From contig JAUXVI010000010.1 in assembly GCA_030680575.1 (NCBI GenBank), positions 1-33,602 on the forward strand: a stretch of DNA of 33,602 bases, in the 5' to 3' direction. The notes below the pieces were generated by a model. That model was given only the letters and a program-made list of their open reading frames with translations. It ran no database searches and was not told the origin of the DNA. The stretch is from Hylemonella sp. (lineage in GTDB: Bacteria > Pseudomonadota > Gammaproteobacteria > Burkholderiales > Burkholderiaceae_C). Positions 1-8,871 of this stretch are shown one piece after another. Positions within the stretch are counted from its first letter, which is position 1. Each line of letters opens with the position of its first letter. The position numbers and the translations under genes were made by a program.

Positions 1-215
1 GTTTCGTACTCGACGTGGGCGGTGTTGATGGTAATGCCGCGGGCTTTTTCTTCCGGAGCAGCATCAATCTGGTCGTAAGCCTTGGCTTCGCCACCAAACT
101 TCTTGGACAGCACGGTGGCAATCGCCGCCGTCAGGGTCGTCTTGCCGTGGTCCACGTGGCCAATGGTGCCGACGTTGACGTGCGGCTTGGTACGTTCAAA
201 TTTCTCTTTTGCCAT
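1..215 (-). CDS. tuf: Elongation factor Tu, N-terminal part (truncated by window edge)
   Basis: EF-Tu is the GTPase that delivers aminoacyl-tRNA to the ribosome. Only the first 71 codons are in the window; the gene runs off position 1. Visible are the EF-Tu start [20 protein letters not shown], the P-loop GHVDHGKT at about residues 19-26, and the switch I region ending [13 protein letters not shown]. The start at 215 has a GGAG-type ribosome binding site a little upstream. It is the last visible gene of the str operon and follows fusA after a 138-bp gap that contains a terminator-like hairpin, so part of its transcription may be independent of fusA. Identification is certain; whether this is one of two tuf copies cannot be told from here. 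Confidence 0.97.
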   Translation of the reverse strand, partial: MAKEKFERTKPHVNVGTIGHVDHGKTTLTAAIATVLSKKFGGEAKAYDQIDAAPEEKARGITINTAHVEYE

Positions 216-315
216 TTCCAGTTCTCCAAAGAACAATTCCCGTGTGTTGGTTTAACGTTTGCATCTGATTGCTTGATCGCCCCGCACGGGAACAGGGCGG
301 CACCAGATCGCAGAC

Positions 316-344
316 AAAAAGAATCCCCGGGTCGTAACCCGGGG
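316..344 (-). terminator. Terminator-like hairpin between fusA and tuf
   Basis: Just downstream of the fusA stop codon (354), the minus strand reads a perfect 7-bp stem, CCCCGGG / CCCGGGG (338-344 with 325-331), with a 6-nt loop, then ATTC and five Ts (320-316). This is a compact intrinsic terminator, slightly weakened by the four bases before the T run. Since tuf follows in the same direction, it is probably a partial terminator or attenuator separating tuf from the rest of the str operon. Confidence 0.6.
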
Positions 345-353
345 GAGCATCAC

Positions 354-2456
354 TTACTTGGCGCGAGCAGCCATGATGGCTTCGGACACGTTACGCGGAG
401 CTTCGCTGTAGTGCTTGAACTCCATCGTGTACGTCGCACGGCCTTGTGTGGCAGAGCGCAGCGTGGTCGAGTAGCCAAACATTTCGGACAGCGGCACTTC
501 GGCCTTGATGGCCTTGCCGCCACCGACCATGTCGTCCATGCCCTGCACCATGCCACGACGTGAAGACAAATCGCCCATCACGTTGCCGGCATAGTCTTCC
601 GGGGTTTCGACTTCCACGGACATCATCGGCTCGAGGATGACCGGGTTGGCCTTGCGGCAGCCTTCCTTGAAGCCGAAGATGGCAGCCATCTTGAACGCGT
701 TTTCGTTCGAGTCCACATCGTGGTAGGAACCGAAGGTCAGGGTGACCTTGACATCCACCACGGGGTAACCCGCCAACACGCCGGTGTTGAGGGCTTCAAT
801 CACGCCCTTCTCAACGGCCGGAATGAATTCACGCGGCACCACACCGCCTTTGATGGCATCGACGAATTCGAAACCCTTGCCGGCTTCGTTCGGCTCGACC
901 GTGAACACCACGTGACCGTACTGGCCCTTGCCGCCCGACTGGCGAACAAACTTGCCTTCGACTTCCGTGACTTGCTTGCGAATGGTTTCGCGGTAAGCCA
1001 CCTGCGGCTTGCCCACATTGGCTTCCACGCCAAATTCCCGCTTCATGCGGTCCACGATGATTTCGAGGTGCAGCTCGCCCATGCCACCAATGATGGTCTG
1101 GCCGGACTCTTCGTCGGTCTGAACGCGGAACGACGGATCTTCGGCAGCCAGACGCTGCAAGGCAATACCCATCTTCTCCTGGTCGGCCTTGGTCTTAGGC
1201 TCCACCGCCTGGCGGATCACTGGCTCAGGGAACACCATGCGTTCCAGCGTGATAACGGCGGAGGGATCACACAGGGTTTCACCCGTGGTCACGTCCTTCA
1301 GGCCCACGCAAGCAGCGATGTCGCCGGCACGGATTTCGTCCACTTCTTCGCGGTTGTTGGCGTGCATCTGCACGATACGACCGATACGCTCTTTCTTGCC
1401 GCGCACCGCGTTGTACACGGTGTCGCCTTTTTTCAGAACGCCGGAGTACACACGCACGAAAGTCAGCTGACCGACAAAGGGGTCCGTCATCAACTTGAAT
1501 GCCAGCGCCGCGAACTTCTCACCGTCGTCCGCCTTGCGGGTGGTTTCTTTTTCGTCTTCGTCGAAACCAGGCACAGGCGGCACATCCACCGGCGAAGGCA
1601 GCAGTTCGATCACAGCGTCCAGCATGCGCTGCACACCCTTGTTCTTGAAGGCGGTACCACACAGCATGGGCTGGATTTCAGTGGCCAACGTACGCTGACG
1701 AAGACCTGCGGTGATCTCTTCTTCCGACAGATCGCCCTCTTCCAGATACTTGTTCATCAGCTCTTCGGAGGCTTCGGCCGCAGCTTCCACCATCTTTTCG
1801 CGCCATTCCTTGGCCAGCGGAACGAGGTCGGCCGGAATTTCTTCAAAGGTGAACTTCATGCCCTGGGAAGCTTCGTCCCAGATGATGGCCTTCATCTTGC
1901 GCAGATCGACCACGCCCTTGAAACCTTCTTCGGCACCGATCGGGATCACGATCGGCACGGGGTTGGCCTTCAGGCGCAGCTTCATCTGGTCCACGACCTT
2001 GAAGAAGTTGGCACCGGTACGGTCCATCTTGTTCACAAAGGCCAGACGCGGCACCTTGTACTTGTTGGCCTGACGCCACACGGTTTCAGACTGGGGCTGC
2101 ACACCACCCACAGCACAGTAGACCATGCAGGCACCGTCCAGCACGCGCATGGAACGCTCCACTTCAATCGTGAAGTCCACGTGACCGGGGGTGTCGATGA
2201 TGTTGAAACGGTGCTCGGGGAAGGAGTTGTCCATACCCTTCCAGAAGCAGGTGGTGGCAGCGGACGTGATCGTGATGCCACGCTCCTGCTCCTGCTCCAT
2301 CCAGTCCATGGTGGCGGCGCCGTCGTGCACCTCACCAATCTTGTGGTTCACACCGGTGTAAAAAAGAATACGCTCGGTCGTGGTGGTCTTGCCAGCGTCA
2401 ATGTGCGCCGAGATACCGATATTGCGGTAGCGCTCAATGGGGGTATTGCGTGCCAT
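354..2456 (-). CDS. fusA: Elongation factor G
   Basis: EF-G is the ribosomal translocase GTPase. The protein is 700 aa, the usual length. It begins [20 protein letters not shown], followed by the P-loop [13 protein letters not shown] (about residues 16-28), the switch I/G2 stretch with [11 protein letters not shown], the G3 motif DTPGH and the G4 motif NKMD. Domains II-V follow, with the domain IV signature GQYGHV and a domain V ending in EAIMAARAK. An in-frame start at 2507 was rejected because the extra 17 codons run through a perfect hairpin (2481-2501) and are not part of the conserved family start. It is co-oriented with rpsG (69-bp gap) and tuf as part of the str operon. Identification is certain. 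Confidence 0.98.
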   Translation of the reverse strand: MARNTPIERYRNIGISAHIDAGKTTTTERILFYTGVNHKIGEVHDGAATMDWMEQEQERGITITSAATTCFWKGMDNSFPEHRFNIIDTPGHVDFTIEVERSMRVLDGACMVYCAVGGVQPQSETVWRQANKYKVPRLAFVNKMDRTGANFFKVVDQMKLRLKANPVPIVIPIGAEEGFKGVVDLRKMKAIIWDEASQGMKFTFEEIPADLVPLAKEWREKMVEAAAEASEELMNKYLEEGDLSEEEITAGLRQRTLATEIQPMLCGTAFKNKGVQRMLDAVIELLPSPVDVPPVPGFDEDEKETTRKADDGEKFAALAFKLMTDPFVGQLTFVRVYSGVLKKGDTVYNAVRGKKERIGRIVQMHANNREEVDEIRAGDIAACVGLKDVTTGETLCDPSAVITLERMVFPEPVIRQAVEPKTKADQEKMGIALQRLAAEDPSFRVQTDEESGQTIIGGMGELHLEIIVDRMKREFGVEANVGKPQVAYRETIRKQVTEVEGKFVRQSGGKGQYGHVVFTVEPNEAGKGFEFVDAIKGGVVPREFIPAVEKGVIEALNTGVLAGYPVVDVKVTLTFGSYHDVDSNENAFKMAAIFGFKEGCRKANPVILEPMMSVEVETPEDYAGNVMGDLSSRRGMVQGMDDMVGGGKAIKAEVPLSEMFGYSTTLRSATQGRATYTMEFKHYSEAPRNVSEAIMAARAK

Positions 2457-2480
2457 GATGTTCTTTCGTTGAAACGGGGA

Positions 2481-2501
2481 AGGCCCGCACACGGCGGGCC
2501 T
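2481..2501 (-). other. Hairpin in the rpsG-fusA spacer
   Basis: AGGCCCGC (2481-2488) and GCGGGCCT (2494-2501) form a perfect 8-bp stem with a 5-nt loop, lying between rpsG and fusA. On the minus strand it is followed by TTCCCCG and not a T run, so it is not a normal terminator. It could be an mRNA processing or stability element. Confidence 0.45.
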
Positions 2502-2525
2502 GCACACCAGTTGGGGCAGTGGAGC

Positions 2526-2996
2526 TTAGAAACGGAAGTGCGAGAAGGCCTTGTTGGCTTCGGCCATACGGTGCACTTCGTCACGCTTCTTCATGGCGCC
2601 GCCACGACCTTCCACGGCTTCCATCAATTCATTGGCCAGACGCAGGGCCATGGACTTCTCACCGCGCTTGCGGGCAGCTTCCTTGATCCAGCGCATGGAG
2701 AGCGCCAGACGACGCACCGGACGCACTTCAACCGGCACCTGGTAGTTGGCACCACCAACACGACGGGACTTCACCTCAACCATCGGCTTGACATTGTTGA
2801 TGGCAGTGGTGAACAGCTCCAGCGGGTCTTTGCCGGTCTTCTGCTCAATGGTCTCGAGGGCACCGTAAATGATGCGCTCAGCAACCGCTTTTTTGCCGCC
2901 TTCCATGATCACGTTCATGAACTTGGAGAGCTCGACATTGCCGAACTTGGGATCCGGCAGGATTTCACGTTTAGGGACTTCGCGACGACGTGGCAT
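2526..2996 (-). CDS. rpsG: 30S ribosomal protein S7
   Basis: S7 nucleates assembly of the 30S head on 16S rRNA and contacts the E/P-site region. The protein is 156 aa, the standard bacterial length. It starts [20 protein letters not shown] and carries the S7 signature region with [16 protein letters not shown], the YQVPVEVRP loop, and a basic C-terminus ending in AFSHFRF. The ribosome binding site is GAGGTG a few bases before the ATG. It is the second gene of the str operon. In E. coli S7 is the autogenous regulator of this operon; whether that holds here cannot be seen. Confidence 0.98.
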   Translation of the reverse strand: MPRRREVPKREILPDPKFGNVELSKFMNVIMEGGKKAVAERIIYGALETIEQKTGKDPLELFTTAINNVKPMVEVKSRRVGGANYQVPVEVRPVRRLALSMRWIKEAARKRGEKSMALRLANELMEAVEGRGGAMKKRDEVHRMAEANKAFSHFRF

Positions 2997-3160
2997 ATTT
3001 CACCTCAATTGCTTCAGTTGGTGTCTTTTCAAACACCGCGAGAGTTATTCCCAACCCTCACTTACTCGACCCACCCGGACAATTCCGAGCTTCGGGCCAC
3101 TACGCTCAAACCGCCAGCCAGGCGGATGAACACCGATATCTACAAATCCAGCTTAAAAAA

Positions 3161-3538
3161 TTAAGCCTTCTTCGGGCGCTTGGCGCCGTACTTGGAACGC
3201 GACTGCTTGCGGTCTTTCACGCCTTGCAGGTCAAGCGAACCACGCACGATGTGGTAACGCACACCCGGCAAGTCCTTGACACGACCACCGCGCACGAGCA
3301 CCACAGAGTGCTCCTGCAGGTTGTGGCCTTCACCGCCAATGTAGGAGATGACCTCAAAACCGTTGGTCAGGCGCACCTTGGCGACCTTACGCAGAGCGGA
3401 GTTAGGCTTTTTAGGCGTCGTGGTGTACACACGGGTGCAGACACCACGGCGCTGCGGAGAGTTCTGCATCGCAGGGCTCTTCGACTTGATGGTCTCGACC
3501 TCACGGCCTTGACGCACGAGTTGGTTAATGGTTGGCAT
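3161..3538 (-). CDS. rpsL: 30S ribosomal protein S12
   Basis: S12 sits at the decoding centre and is the main target of streptomycin-resistance mutations. The protein is 125 aa, the usual size. It begins [20 protein letters not shown]; the [11 protein letters not shown] segment (residues 41-51) keeps lysine at the position whose substitution gives streptomycin resistance, and [14 protein letters not shown] (83 onward) keeps the second such lysine (K88). The sequence therefore looks like the sensitive wild type. GAGGGA about 11 bases before the ATG is the ribosome binding site. First gene of the str operon, with a candidate promoter at 3608-3636. The 164-bp gap to rpsG holds only a weak CCGCC/GGCGG hairpin (3111-3125). 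Confidence 0.98.
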   Translation of the reverse strand: MPTINQLVRQGREVETIKSKSPAMQNSPQRRGVCTRVYTTTPKKPNSALRKVAKVRLTNGFEVISYIGGEGHNLQEHSVVLVRGGRVKDLPGVRYHIVRGSLDLQGVKDRKQSRSKYGAKRPKKA

Positions 3539-3583
3539 TGAAAAACGTCCCTCAACGTTTGAAAAAACGAAAACGTGAAACCC

Positions 3584-3598
3584 TTCGGAATTTCCGAA
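3584..3598 (-). other. Inverted repeat in the str operon leader
   Basis: TTCGGAA-T-TTCCGAA is a near-continuous palindrome that can form a 6-bp stem with a 3-nt loop. It lies at the very start of the leader expected from the 3608-3636 promoter, so the rpsL transcript would begin with a small hairpin. A role in mRNA stability is a guess. Confidence 0.35.
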
Positions 3599-3607
3599 AA
3601 GCCTTCT

Positions 3608-3636
3608 AGTGTATCAGCAGGCCTGAATCATCGCAA
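3608..3636 (-). promoter_or_regulatory. Candidate sigma70 promoter of the str operon
   Basis: On the minus strand TTGCGA (-35, 3636-3631) is followed by exactly 17 bases and TACACT (-10, 3613-3608). Each hexamer matches the sigma70 consensus at 4 of 6 positions. The predicted start is near 3601, giving a ~60-nt leader to rpsL. No better pair lies between rpsL and the upstream carboxypeptidase gene. Confidence 0.5.
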
Positions 3637-3689
3637 TGGGTTTGATGCAGATGGCGCAGTGCCCACTCACTTCCGACGGGATGTTTGAT

Positions 3690-4886
3690 CTATTTGATCC
3701 ACAGACGGATGGCATCCCAGGCACGCCCCAAAACACCCGCCTGGTCAACTGCCTCCAGAGCCAGCAACGGGACATCGACAAGTGATTGCTCACCAGCGGT
3801 CACTTTGAGCGTGGCCAGCGGCTGCCCTTTCGGGAAGGGTGCCACCAAGGGGTCGGCCCGCACCACCGCCGTCTTGAGCCTCGTGGCGGTCCCGGCCGGC
3901 ACCGCCACCACAATGGCTTGGGGTTGGCCCAAGCCCACGGTCGAGGATTTCCCCTTCCAGACACTGGGCGTCACCACTGCCTGGTTGGCCTCGAACAGCT
4001 TGACCGCCTCGAACGCGGTGTAACCCCAATTCAGCAATTTTTGCGACTCGTTGGCGCGCGCCTGCTCACTGACGGTGCCGAGCACGATGGACAGCAGACG
4101 ACGGGGACCTTGGGCCTCCGGCGAACCAGGCACCGCACCAGGTTTGCCCAGGTTGGGGAAGTCACGCTTGGCCGTGGCGATCAGGCAGTACCCCGCCGCC
4201 TCGGTGTGACCGGTCTTGAGGCCGTCGACCGTCGGGTCACGGAACAGCAGCAGGTTGCGGTTGGTGTCATTGGCCGCAGGTGTCCCCTCATAGCGGTATT
4301 TTCGGATGGCGTAGTAGTGCAAATATTCCGGAAAGTCGCGCATCAACCGTGTGGCCAGAACGCTCAGGTCACGCGCGGTGGTCGTGTGGCCGGCCTCGGT
4401 CAACCCTTCCGGATTCTTGTAACCCGTGTTCTTCATGCCCAGGGCCTTGGCCTGCTCGTTCATGAGTTGCACGAAACGCTCGGCCGTGCCGCCCACGCCT
4501 TCGGCCAGGGCCATCGTCGCGTCGTTGCCGGACTGCACGATCATGCCCTTGATCAGATCTTCCACCGGCACCTTCATCTTCGGGTCAATGAACATGCGCG
4601 ACCCCGGCATACGCCAAGCGCGCTCGCTCACCGGCAGCGCCTGCTTGAGGTCGATCTTTTTCAGGCGCAATGCATCGAACACCAGATAGGCCGTCATCAG
4701 CTTGGTCAATGAGGCCGGCTCGACCGGGCTGTCAATGTCCTTGGCCGCCAGCACCTGGTTGGCCGTGATATCCAGCAGCAAATAGGACCTTGCCGCGATT
4801 TCGGGCGGCTGCGGCATCACCTGGGCGGTGGCAGAAACACTGGCCACACACAAGGTGGTCACAAAAGCTAAAAACAGTTTTTTCAT
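3690..4886 (-). CDS. dacA: D-alanyl-D-alanine carboxypeptidase (PBP5/6 family, peptidase S11)
   Basis: A periplasmic low-molecular-weight penicillin-binding protein that trims the terminal D-Ala from peptidoglycan pentapeptides. The protein is 398 aa. A signal peptide (about residues 1-21, ending ATA) is followed by the S11 catalytic motifs: SLTK (59-62, nucleophile S59), SGN (119-121) and KTG (224-226). After about residue 290 comes the beta-rich PBP5 C-terminal domain, and the last residues (WDAIRLWIK) resemble the amphipathic membrane-anchoring helix of PBP5/6. Its start shares one base with the stop of the upstream hydrolase gene (TGATG), so it is the last gene of a hemJ-to-dac run. dacA versus dacC naming cannot be decided from sequence alone. 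Confidence 0.93.
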   Translation of the reverse strand: MKKLFLAFVTTLCVASVSATAQVMPQPPEIAARSYLLLDITANQVLAAKDIDSPVEPASLTKLMTAYLVFDALRLKKIDLKQALPVSERAWRMPGSRMFIDPKMKVPVEDLIKGMIVQSGNDATMALAEGVGGTAERFVQLMNEQAKALGMKNTGYKNPEGLTEAGHTTTARDLSVLATRLMRDFPEYLHYYAIRKYRYEGTPAANDTNRNLLLFRDPTVDGLKTGHTEAAGYCLIATAKRDFPNLGKPGAVPGSPEAQGPRRLLSIVLGTVSEQARANESQKLLNWGYTAFEAVKLFEANQAVVTPSVWKGKSSTVGLGQPQAIVVAVPAGTATRLKTAVVRADPLVAPFPKGQPLATLKVTAGEQSLVDVPLLALEAVDQAGVLGRAWDAIRLWIK

Positions 4887-5527
4887 CAGACAGGTGAGCT
4901 GAGGTGGCGGACCACCAGATTTTTCAAAAGAGGCAATTGCCCGTGGAAGAAGTGACTGCCGCCGGGGATCACGGTCACCGGCAGCACCTGGGGTCGCGCC
5001 CAGTCCATGACGGCACTCAGCGGCACGGTGTCGTCATGCTCACCGTGAACCACCAGCGTGCGCTCATGTGCCTCGGGCGGCAGCGTGGCGACCTGGAAAC
5101 GGCTGGCTGCGGTGCCGACGAACACCAGCTTCTCGATCTGCCGCTGCGGCCACAACGACAACAACGCCTGGCTCATGACGAAGGAACCAAAAGAAAAGCC
5201 GGCCAGCGCCAGCGGCCCCTCCGGCGCGCACTGCTGCACCACGGCCAGCAGGTCCTGCGCTTCGCCCCGCCCCTCGTCGTGCGTCCCGGCGGTCGCCCCG
5301 ACACCACGAAAATTGAAGCGCACGGCGCGCCAGCCGCACTGCACAAAGGCGCGCGCCAGTGTCTGCACTACCTTGTTGTCCATCGTGCCACCGAATAGCG
5401 GATGCGGATGGGCAATGACGGCCAACCCCCGCGAAGCGGCCCCCGCCGCCAATTGCGGCGCATCGCTCAGCGCCTCGATGGCCCCAAGCGGGCCATCCAG
5501 CAGCAGCCGTTCGGTCTGGGCGTTCAT
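4886..5527 (-). CDS. Alpha/beta hydrolase (COG2945-like)
   Basis: A 213-aa cytoplasmic alpha/beta-hydrolase fold protein of unknown substrate. The family signature HPHPLFGGTMDNKVV is at 40-54. The nucleophile elbow is GFSFG (S112), the acid is D165 in HGEHDDTVP, and the histidine is H192 in GGSHFFHG, so the triad is complete. There is no signal peptide. It is packed between the ferredoxin gene (1-bp gap) and the carboxypeptidase gene (1-bp overlap), which implies co-transcription. Members of this group are usually annotated only as hydrolases; nothing in the sequence shows the physiological ester or thioester. Confidence 0.85.
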   Translation of the reverse strand: MNAQTERLLLDGPLGAIEALSDAPQLAAGAASRGLAVIAHPHPLFGGTMDNKVVQTLARAFVQCGWRAVRFNFRGVGATAGTHDEGRGEAQDLLAVVQQCAPEGPLALAGFSFGSFVMSQALLSLWPQRQIEKLVFVGTAASRFQVATLPPEAHERTLVVHGEHDDTVPLSAVMDWARPQVLPVTVIPGGSHFFHGQLPLLKNLVVRHLSSPV

Positions 5528-5528
5528 C

Positions 5529-5882
5529 TCAACGTCCCAGATGCGGCGGCGTCAGCAGGCGCTCGACCACCTGGCCGTTTTTCAGGTGCGACTCGACGAT
5601 CTCATCGATGTCCGAGGCATCCACATAGGAATACCAGACGGCCTCCGGGTACACCACGGCCACCGGACCGGCGGCGCAACGGTCCAGGCAACCCGCCTTG
5701 TTCACGCGCACCTGACCGGGACCCGCCAGGCCGGCGGCCTTGACCAGCGACTTGCAGCGATCGAAGGCCTCCTGCGCCTGATGACGGGCACAGCAGTCCG
5801 AGCCGTCAGAACGCTCGTTCAGGCAGAAAAAGATATGCCGCTGATAATAGGAAGATGCTTGCGAGGTTTTGGGATCGTTCAT
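5529..5882 (-). CDS. Thioredoxin-like [2Fe-2S] ferredoxin
   Basis: A small (117 aa) Shethna-type ferredoxin with a thioredoxin fold. Cysteines at 20 (HIFFCLN), 30/31 (DCC), 65 and 69 (NKAGCLDRCA) match the usual ligand pattern of one early pair and a late CxxxC pair; C43 is extra. The GxVxVYPEAVWYxYV core is typical. The start at 5882 was chosen because family members begin shortly before the YYQRHIFFC strand. An ATG at 5891 is equally possible and would sit 1 bp after the VanZ-like stop; neither has a clear ribosome binding site. A longer upstream extension would overlap the VanZ-like gene and is unlikely. Partner and electron route are unknown. Confidence 0.85.
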   Translation of the reverse strand: MNDPKTSQASSYYQRHIFFCLNERSDGSDCCARHQAQEAFDRCKSLVKAAGLAGPGQVRVNKAGCLDRCAAGPVAVVYPEAVWYSYVDASDIDEIVESHLKNGQVVERLLTPPHLGR

Positions 5883-5892
5883 AGGGGGCATT

Positions 5893-6987
5893 CTAGTTTT
5901 TGGCACCCTGCTGCCAGACACGCGTGAGCACATACAGCAGGGCCGCATAAGGCCATAACCAGCCGAGCCACTGGGCCAGACCATGGAATCGGATAAAGCG
6001 TCCCTGCTCCCAGGTCTGCAAGGTCTGGGCGAAATAGGCACTGGTCGGCGCCTGGTTGATGATGCTCAGGAACACCCCCAGCGCCAGCAACATCAGGGCT
6101 GCACTGGTGCGTTCAGGCACCCCCAGCAGCAGCAAAGCCAGCACCAGGGCCAGCACCAGACCGACCTGCACCGGCAACTCAAACCAGGCCCAGGCATGCA
6201 TTGGCCCGTAACTCAGCGCGGCCGACAGCGCCGTGGCCGCCACGCCGACCACCAAGACGGCCAGCACAAACACCACCCGGCGCGCCCGTGCGCGGATCAC
6301 GCAAAAGCCCAGCAGACAGGGAATCAGGGCACCTAGCAACACGCACGCCAGTTCTGCCCCCGGCACCAGCGGTTCGAGTTCAAAATCGCGCACCGGCAGC
6401 CACTCCAGAAATGGCGTATCCAGCAGCAGTTCGGCCAAACCGGTTTCAAGTCGCTCGAACACCTGACCCAGCCCCAAGGGCACGGTCGCCGGAAACAGCA
6501 AAGCCAGCGGCCACAGGGCCAGCAGGACCAGCGCACCACGCGCATCAGGCACAAACCAGCGAGCACGAAAGCGACTCCAGCGTGACAGCGCCCCCAGCCG
6601 CTCGAGCATGGTGGCCAGCACGGCCCCGGCCCAGGCACCCAGCACGTTGAGCGCGAAATCCACGTTTGACGGCACACGCGTCGGCAGGAAGACCTGCAGT
6701 GCCTCCAGCAACAAGGACAGACCAAAGGCTGTCAGCGCGGCATCGCGCACTGCATGAGCGCCACGCCCGGAACGCACGGCACCCAGTGCCAGGAAAAAGC
6801 CCAGCGGCGCATACCCCAGCACATTCGACACCAGATCGAAGCCGGTCCAGTATTGCGGCAGCGGTGCCCACAGAAAATCCCAGGGCGCCACCCCCCGGTC
6901 ACGCCAGTCGACGAAGGGGTAGAGACTGGCATAGACAATCAGACCGGCATAGACCGAGGCCAGCGGCCAGGCGGAGGTCTTGTGCAT
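5893..6987 (-). CDS. VanZ-family integral membrane protein
   Basis: A 364-aa polytopic membrane protein with roughly ten hydrophobic segments. The N-terminal half carries the VanZ-like pattern: a first helix with LYPFVDW, then DLVSNVLGYAPLGFFLALG, and LLLEALQVFLPTRVPSNVDFALNVLGAWAG, where conserved polar residues fall inside or next to helices. The second half is a further hydrophobic domain without a motif I recognise. VanZ in enterococci gives low-level teicoplanin resistance, but chromosomal homologues are mostly uncharacterised and I do not infer resistance here. The gene sits 11 bp downstream of hemJ and just before the ferredoxin gene. Confidence 0.8.
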   Translation of the reverse strand: MHKTSAWPLASVYAGLIVYASLYPFVDWRDRGVAPWDFLWAPLPQYWTGFDLVSNVLGYAPLGFFLALGAVRSGRGAHAVRDAALTAFGLSLLLEALQVFLPTRVPSNVDFALNVLGAWAGAVLATMLERLGALSRWSRFRARWFVPDARGALVLLALWPLALLFPATVPLGLGQVFERLETGLAELLLDTPFLEWLPVRDFELEPLVPGAELACVLLGALIPCLLGFCVIRARARRVVFVLAVLVVGVAATALSAALSYGPMHAWAWFELPVQVGLVLALVLALLLLGVPERTSAALMLLALGVFLSIINQAPTSAYFAQTLQTWEQGRFIRFHGLAQWLGWLWPYAALLYVLTRVWQQGAKN

Positions 6988-6998
6988 TGGCGCGGCCC

Positions 6999-7427
6999 TC
7001 AGAAGGGTTTGACCACCACCAGAATCACAGCCACCAACAGCAACAGCACGGGAATTTCATTGAACCAGCGGAACCAGACATGGCTGCGTTGGACGGCCCC
7101 TTGCTGGAATTTCTTCAGCAACACGCCGCAGCCATGGTGGTAACCCAGCACCAACGCCACCACGACCAGCTTGGCATGCAGCCAACCGTTGCCCGGCCCC
7201 TTGCCAATGCCGTAGCCGAGCCAGAGCCAGAAACCGAACACCAGCGCCGGCACCGCCAGCAGGGTGGTGAAGCGCATGAGCGTGCGCGCCTTCAGCAAGA
7301 GCCGCTCGCGCTCGTCCGTGGAGTCCGCCGGCACCATGGCCAGGTTGACGAAGATACGCGGCAGGTAAAACAGACCGGCGAACCAGCTGGCCACGAAGAC
7401 GATATGAAGTGATTTGACCCAGAGCAT
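6999..7427 (-). CDS. hemJ: HemJ-type protoporphyrinogen IX oxidase (CopD/UPF0093-like)
   Basis: A 142-aa protein with four predicted membrane helices. It matches the HemJ family: MLWVKSLHIVFVASWFAGLFYLPR with H8 and R24, then GNGWLHAKLVVV with H84 and K86, then a histidine-rich loop and WFNEIPVLLLLVAVILVVVKPF. HemJ oxidises protoporphyrinogen IX to protoporphyrin IX and binds haem b via a conserved histidine. Databases often name such Comamonadaceae proteins only 'CopD family protein'. Divergent hemB next door (haem biosynthesis) supports HemJ. It heads the run that continues through VanZ, ferredoxin, hydrolase and carboxypeptidase. Upstream (7428-7566) are two perfect hairpins and a terminator, so a leader or attenuation mechanism is possible. 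Confidence 0.82.
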   Translation of the reverse strand: MLWVKSLHIVFVASWFAGLFYLPRIFVNLAMVPADSTDERERLLLKARTLMRFTTLLAVPALVFGFWLWLGYGIGKGPGNGWLHAKLVVVALVLGYHHGCGVLLKKFQQGAVQRSHVWFRWFNEIPVLLLLVAVILVVVKPF

Positions 7428-7464
7428 GGGCCGAGTTTAGTCGCGCTCGGGTCATGCGAAGCCA

Positions 7465-7518
7465 CAAGCTGCACAGCAGCTTGCGTCGAAGGCTAACTTT
7501 GTCCGTAGGACAAAGTTA
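7465..7518. repeat. Pair of perfect palindromic hairpins upstream of hemJ
   Basis: Two perfect inverted repeats lie 10 bp apart: CAAGCTGC-ACA-GCAGCTTG (7465-7483, 8-bp stem) and TAACTTTGTCC-GTA-GGACAAAGTTA (7494-7518, 11-bp stem). Both have 3-nt loops and neither is followed by a T run in either direction. They lie in the region leading into hemJ. The layout resembles a REP/BIME-type element or a structured 5' leader; only one copy is visible in this window. Confidence 0.55.
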
Positions 7519-7537
7519 AGCGCAGCGTGCCGCAGGC

Positions 7538-7566
7538 AAAAAAAACCCCAGCACGAAGCTGGGGTT
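7538..7566 (-). terminator. Strong intrinsic terminator (sRNA end / hemJ leader)
   Basis: AACCCCAGC (7544-7552) and GCTGGGGTT (7558-7566) form a perfect 9-bp stem with a 5-nt loop. On the minus strand it runs straight into eight Ts (7545-7538), a textbook intrinsic terminator. On the plus strand a weaker run of six Ts starts 7 bases after the stem. No annotated minus-strand gene ends here, so it terminates an unannotated transcript or acts as an attenuator before hemJ. Confidence 0.8.
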
Positions 7567-7636
7567 GCAAGCCTTTTTTGCTGTCACACATCAAGGCCCC
7601 GCTCAGGGAGGAAAAGCGGGAGGCGGTTTCCCGCCC
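7538..7636 (-). ncRNA. Candidate ~99-nt small RNA with an anti-Shine-Dalgarno loop
   Basis: On the minus strand a near-consensus promoter (7671-7643) predicts a start at G7636. The RNA would then hold a GGCGG-GAAA-CCGCC hairpin with a GAAA tetraloop (7635-7622), a second stem CCCGCT/AGCGGG (7620-7615 with 7603-7598) whose 11-nt loop UUUCCUCCCUG exposes CCUCC (complementary to GGAGG), a ~30-nt linker, and the terminator at 7566-7538. No convincing protein can be read from it. This is the architecture of a trans-acting or ribosome-binding sRNA. The alternative is a prematurely terminated leader of hemJ, whose start codon lies 110 bases further on. Expression and family membership are not proven. 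Confidence 0.55.
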
Positions 7637-7642
7637 GACGCC

Positions 7643-7671
7643 AATTTAACAAAAGTGAAACCTCTTTTCAA
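7643..7671 (-). promoter_or_regulatory. Candidate sigma70 promoter of the small RNA
   Basis: On the minus strand TTGAAA (-35, 7671-7666; 5 of 6 consensus matches) is followed by exactly 17 bases and TAAATT (-10, 7648-7643; 4 of 6). The predicted start, seven bases downstream, is G7636, immediately at the base of the first hairpin. It stands back to back with the candidate hemB promoter, the two -35 boxes being 18 bp apart. Confidence 0.55.
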
Positions 7672-7689
7672 GCACATGAGCAAAAGATT

Positions 7690-8841
<1,152 letters not shown>

Positions 8842-8871
8842 GACTGCCCCCTAACCCCCCAGGAATCTCCC

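Noticed and set aside
3111..3125. CCGCC/GGCGG hairpin between rpsL and rpsG as a terminator
   Set aside because: Only a 5-bp stem and no T run on the minus strand.
720..3164. 814-codon plus-strand open frame opposite fusA and rpsG
   Set aside because: It lies antisense to two certain genes, has low-complexity His/Gly/Leu-rich composition typical of complementary-frame artefacts in GC-rich DNA, and shows no domain.
5893..6987. VanZ-like gene as a glycopeptide resistance determinant
   Set aside because: No vanHAX or vanRS genes nearby, and Gram-negative chromosomal VanZ-like proteins have no shown link to resistance.
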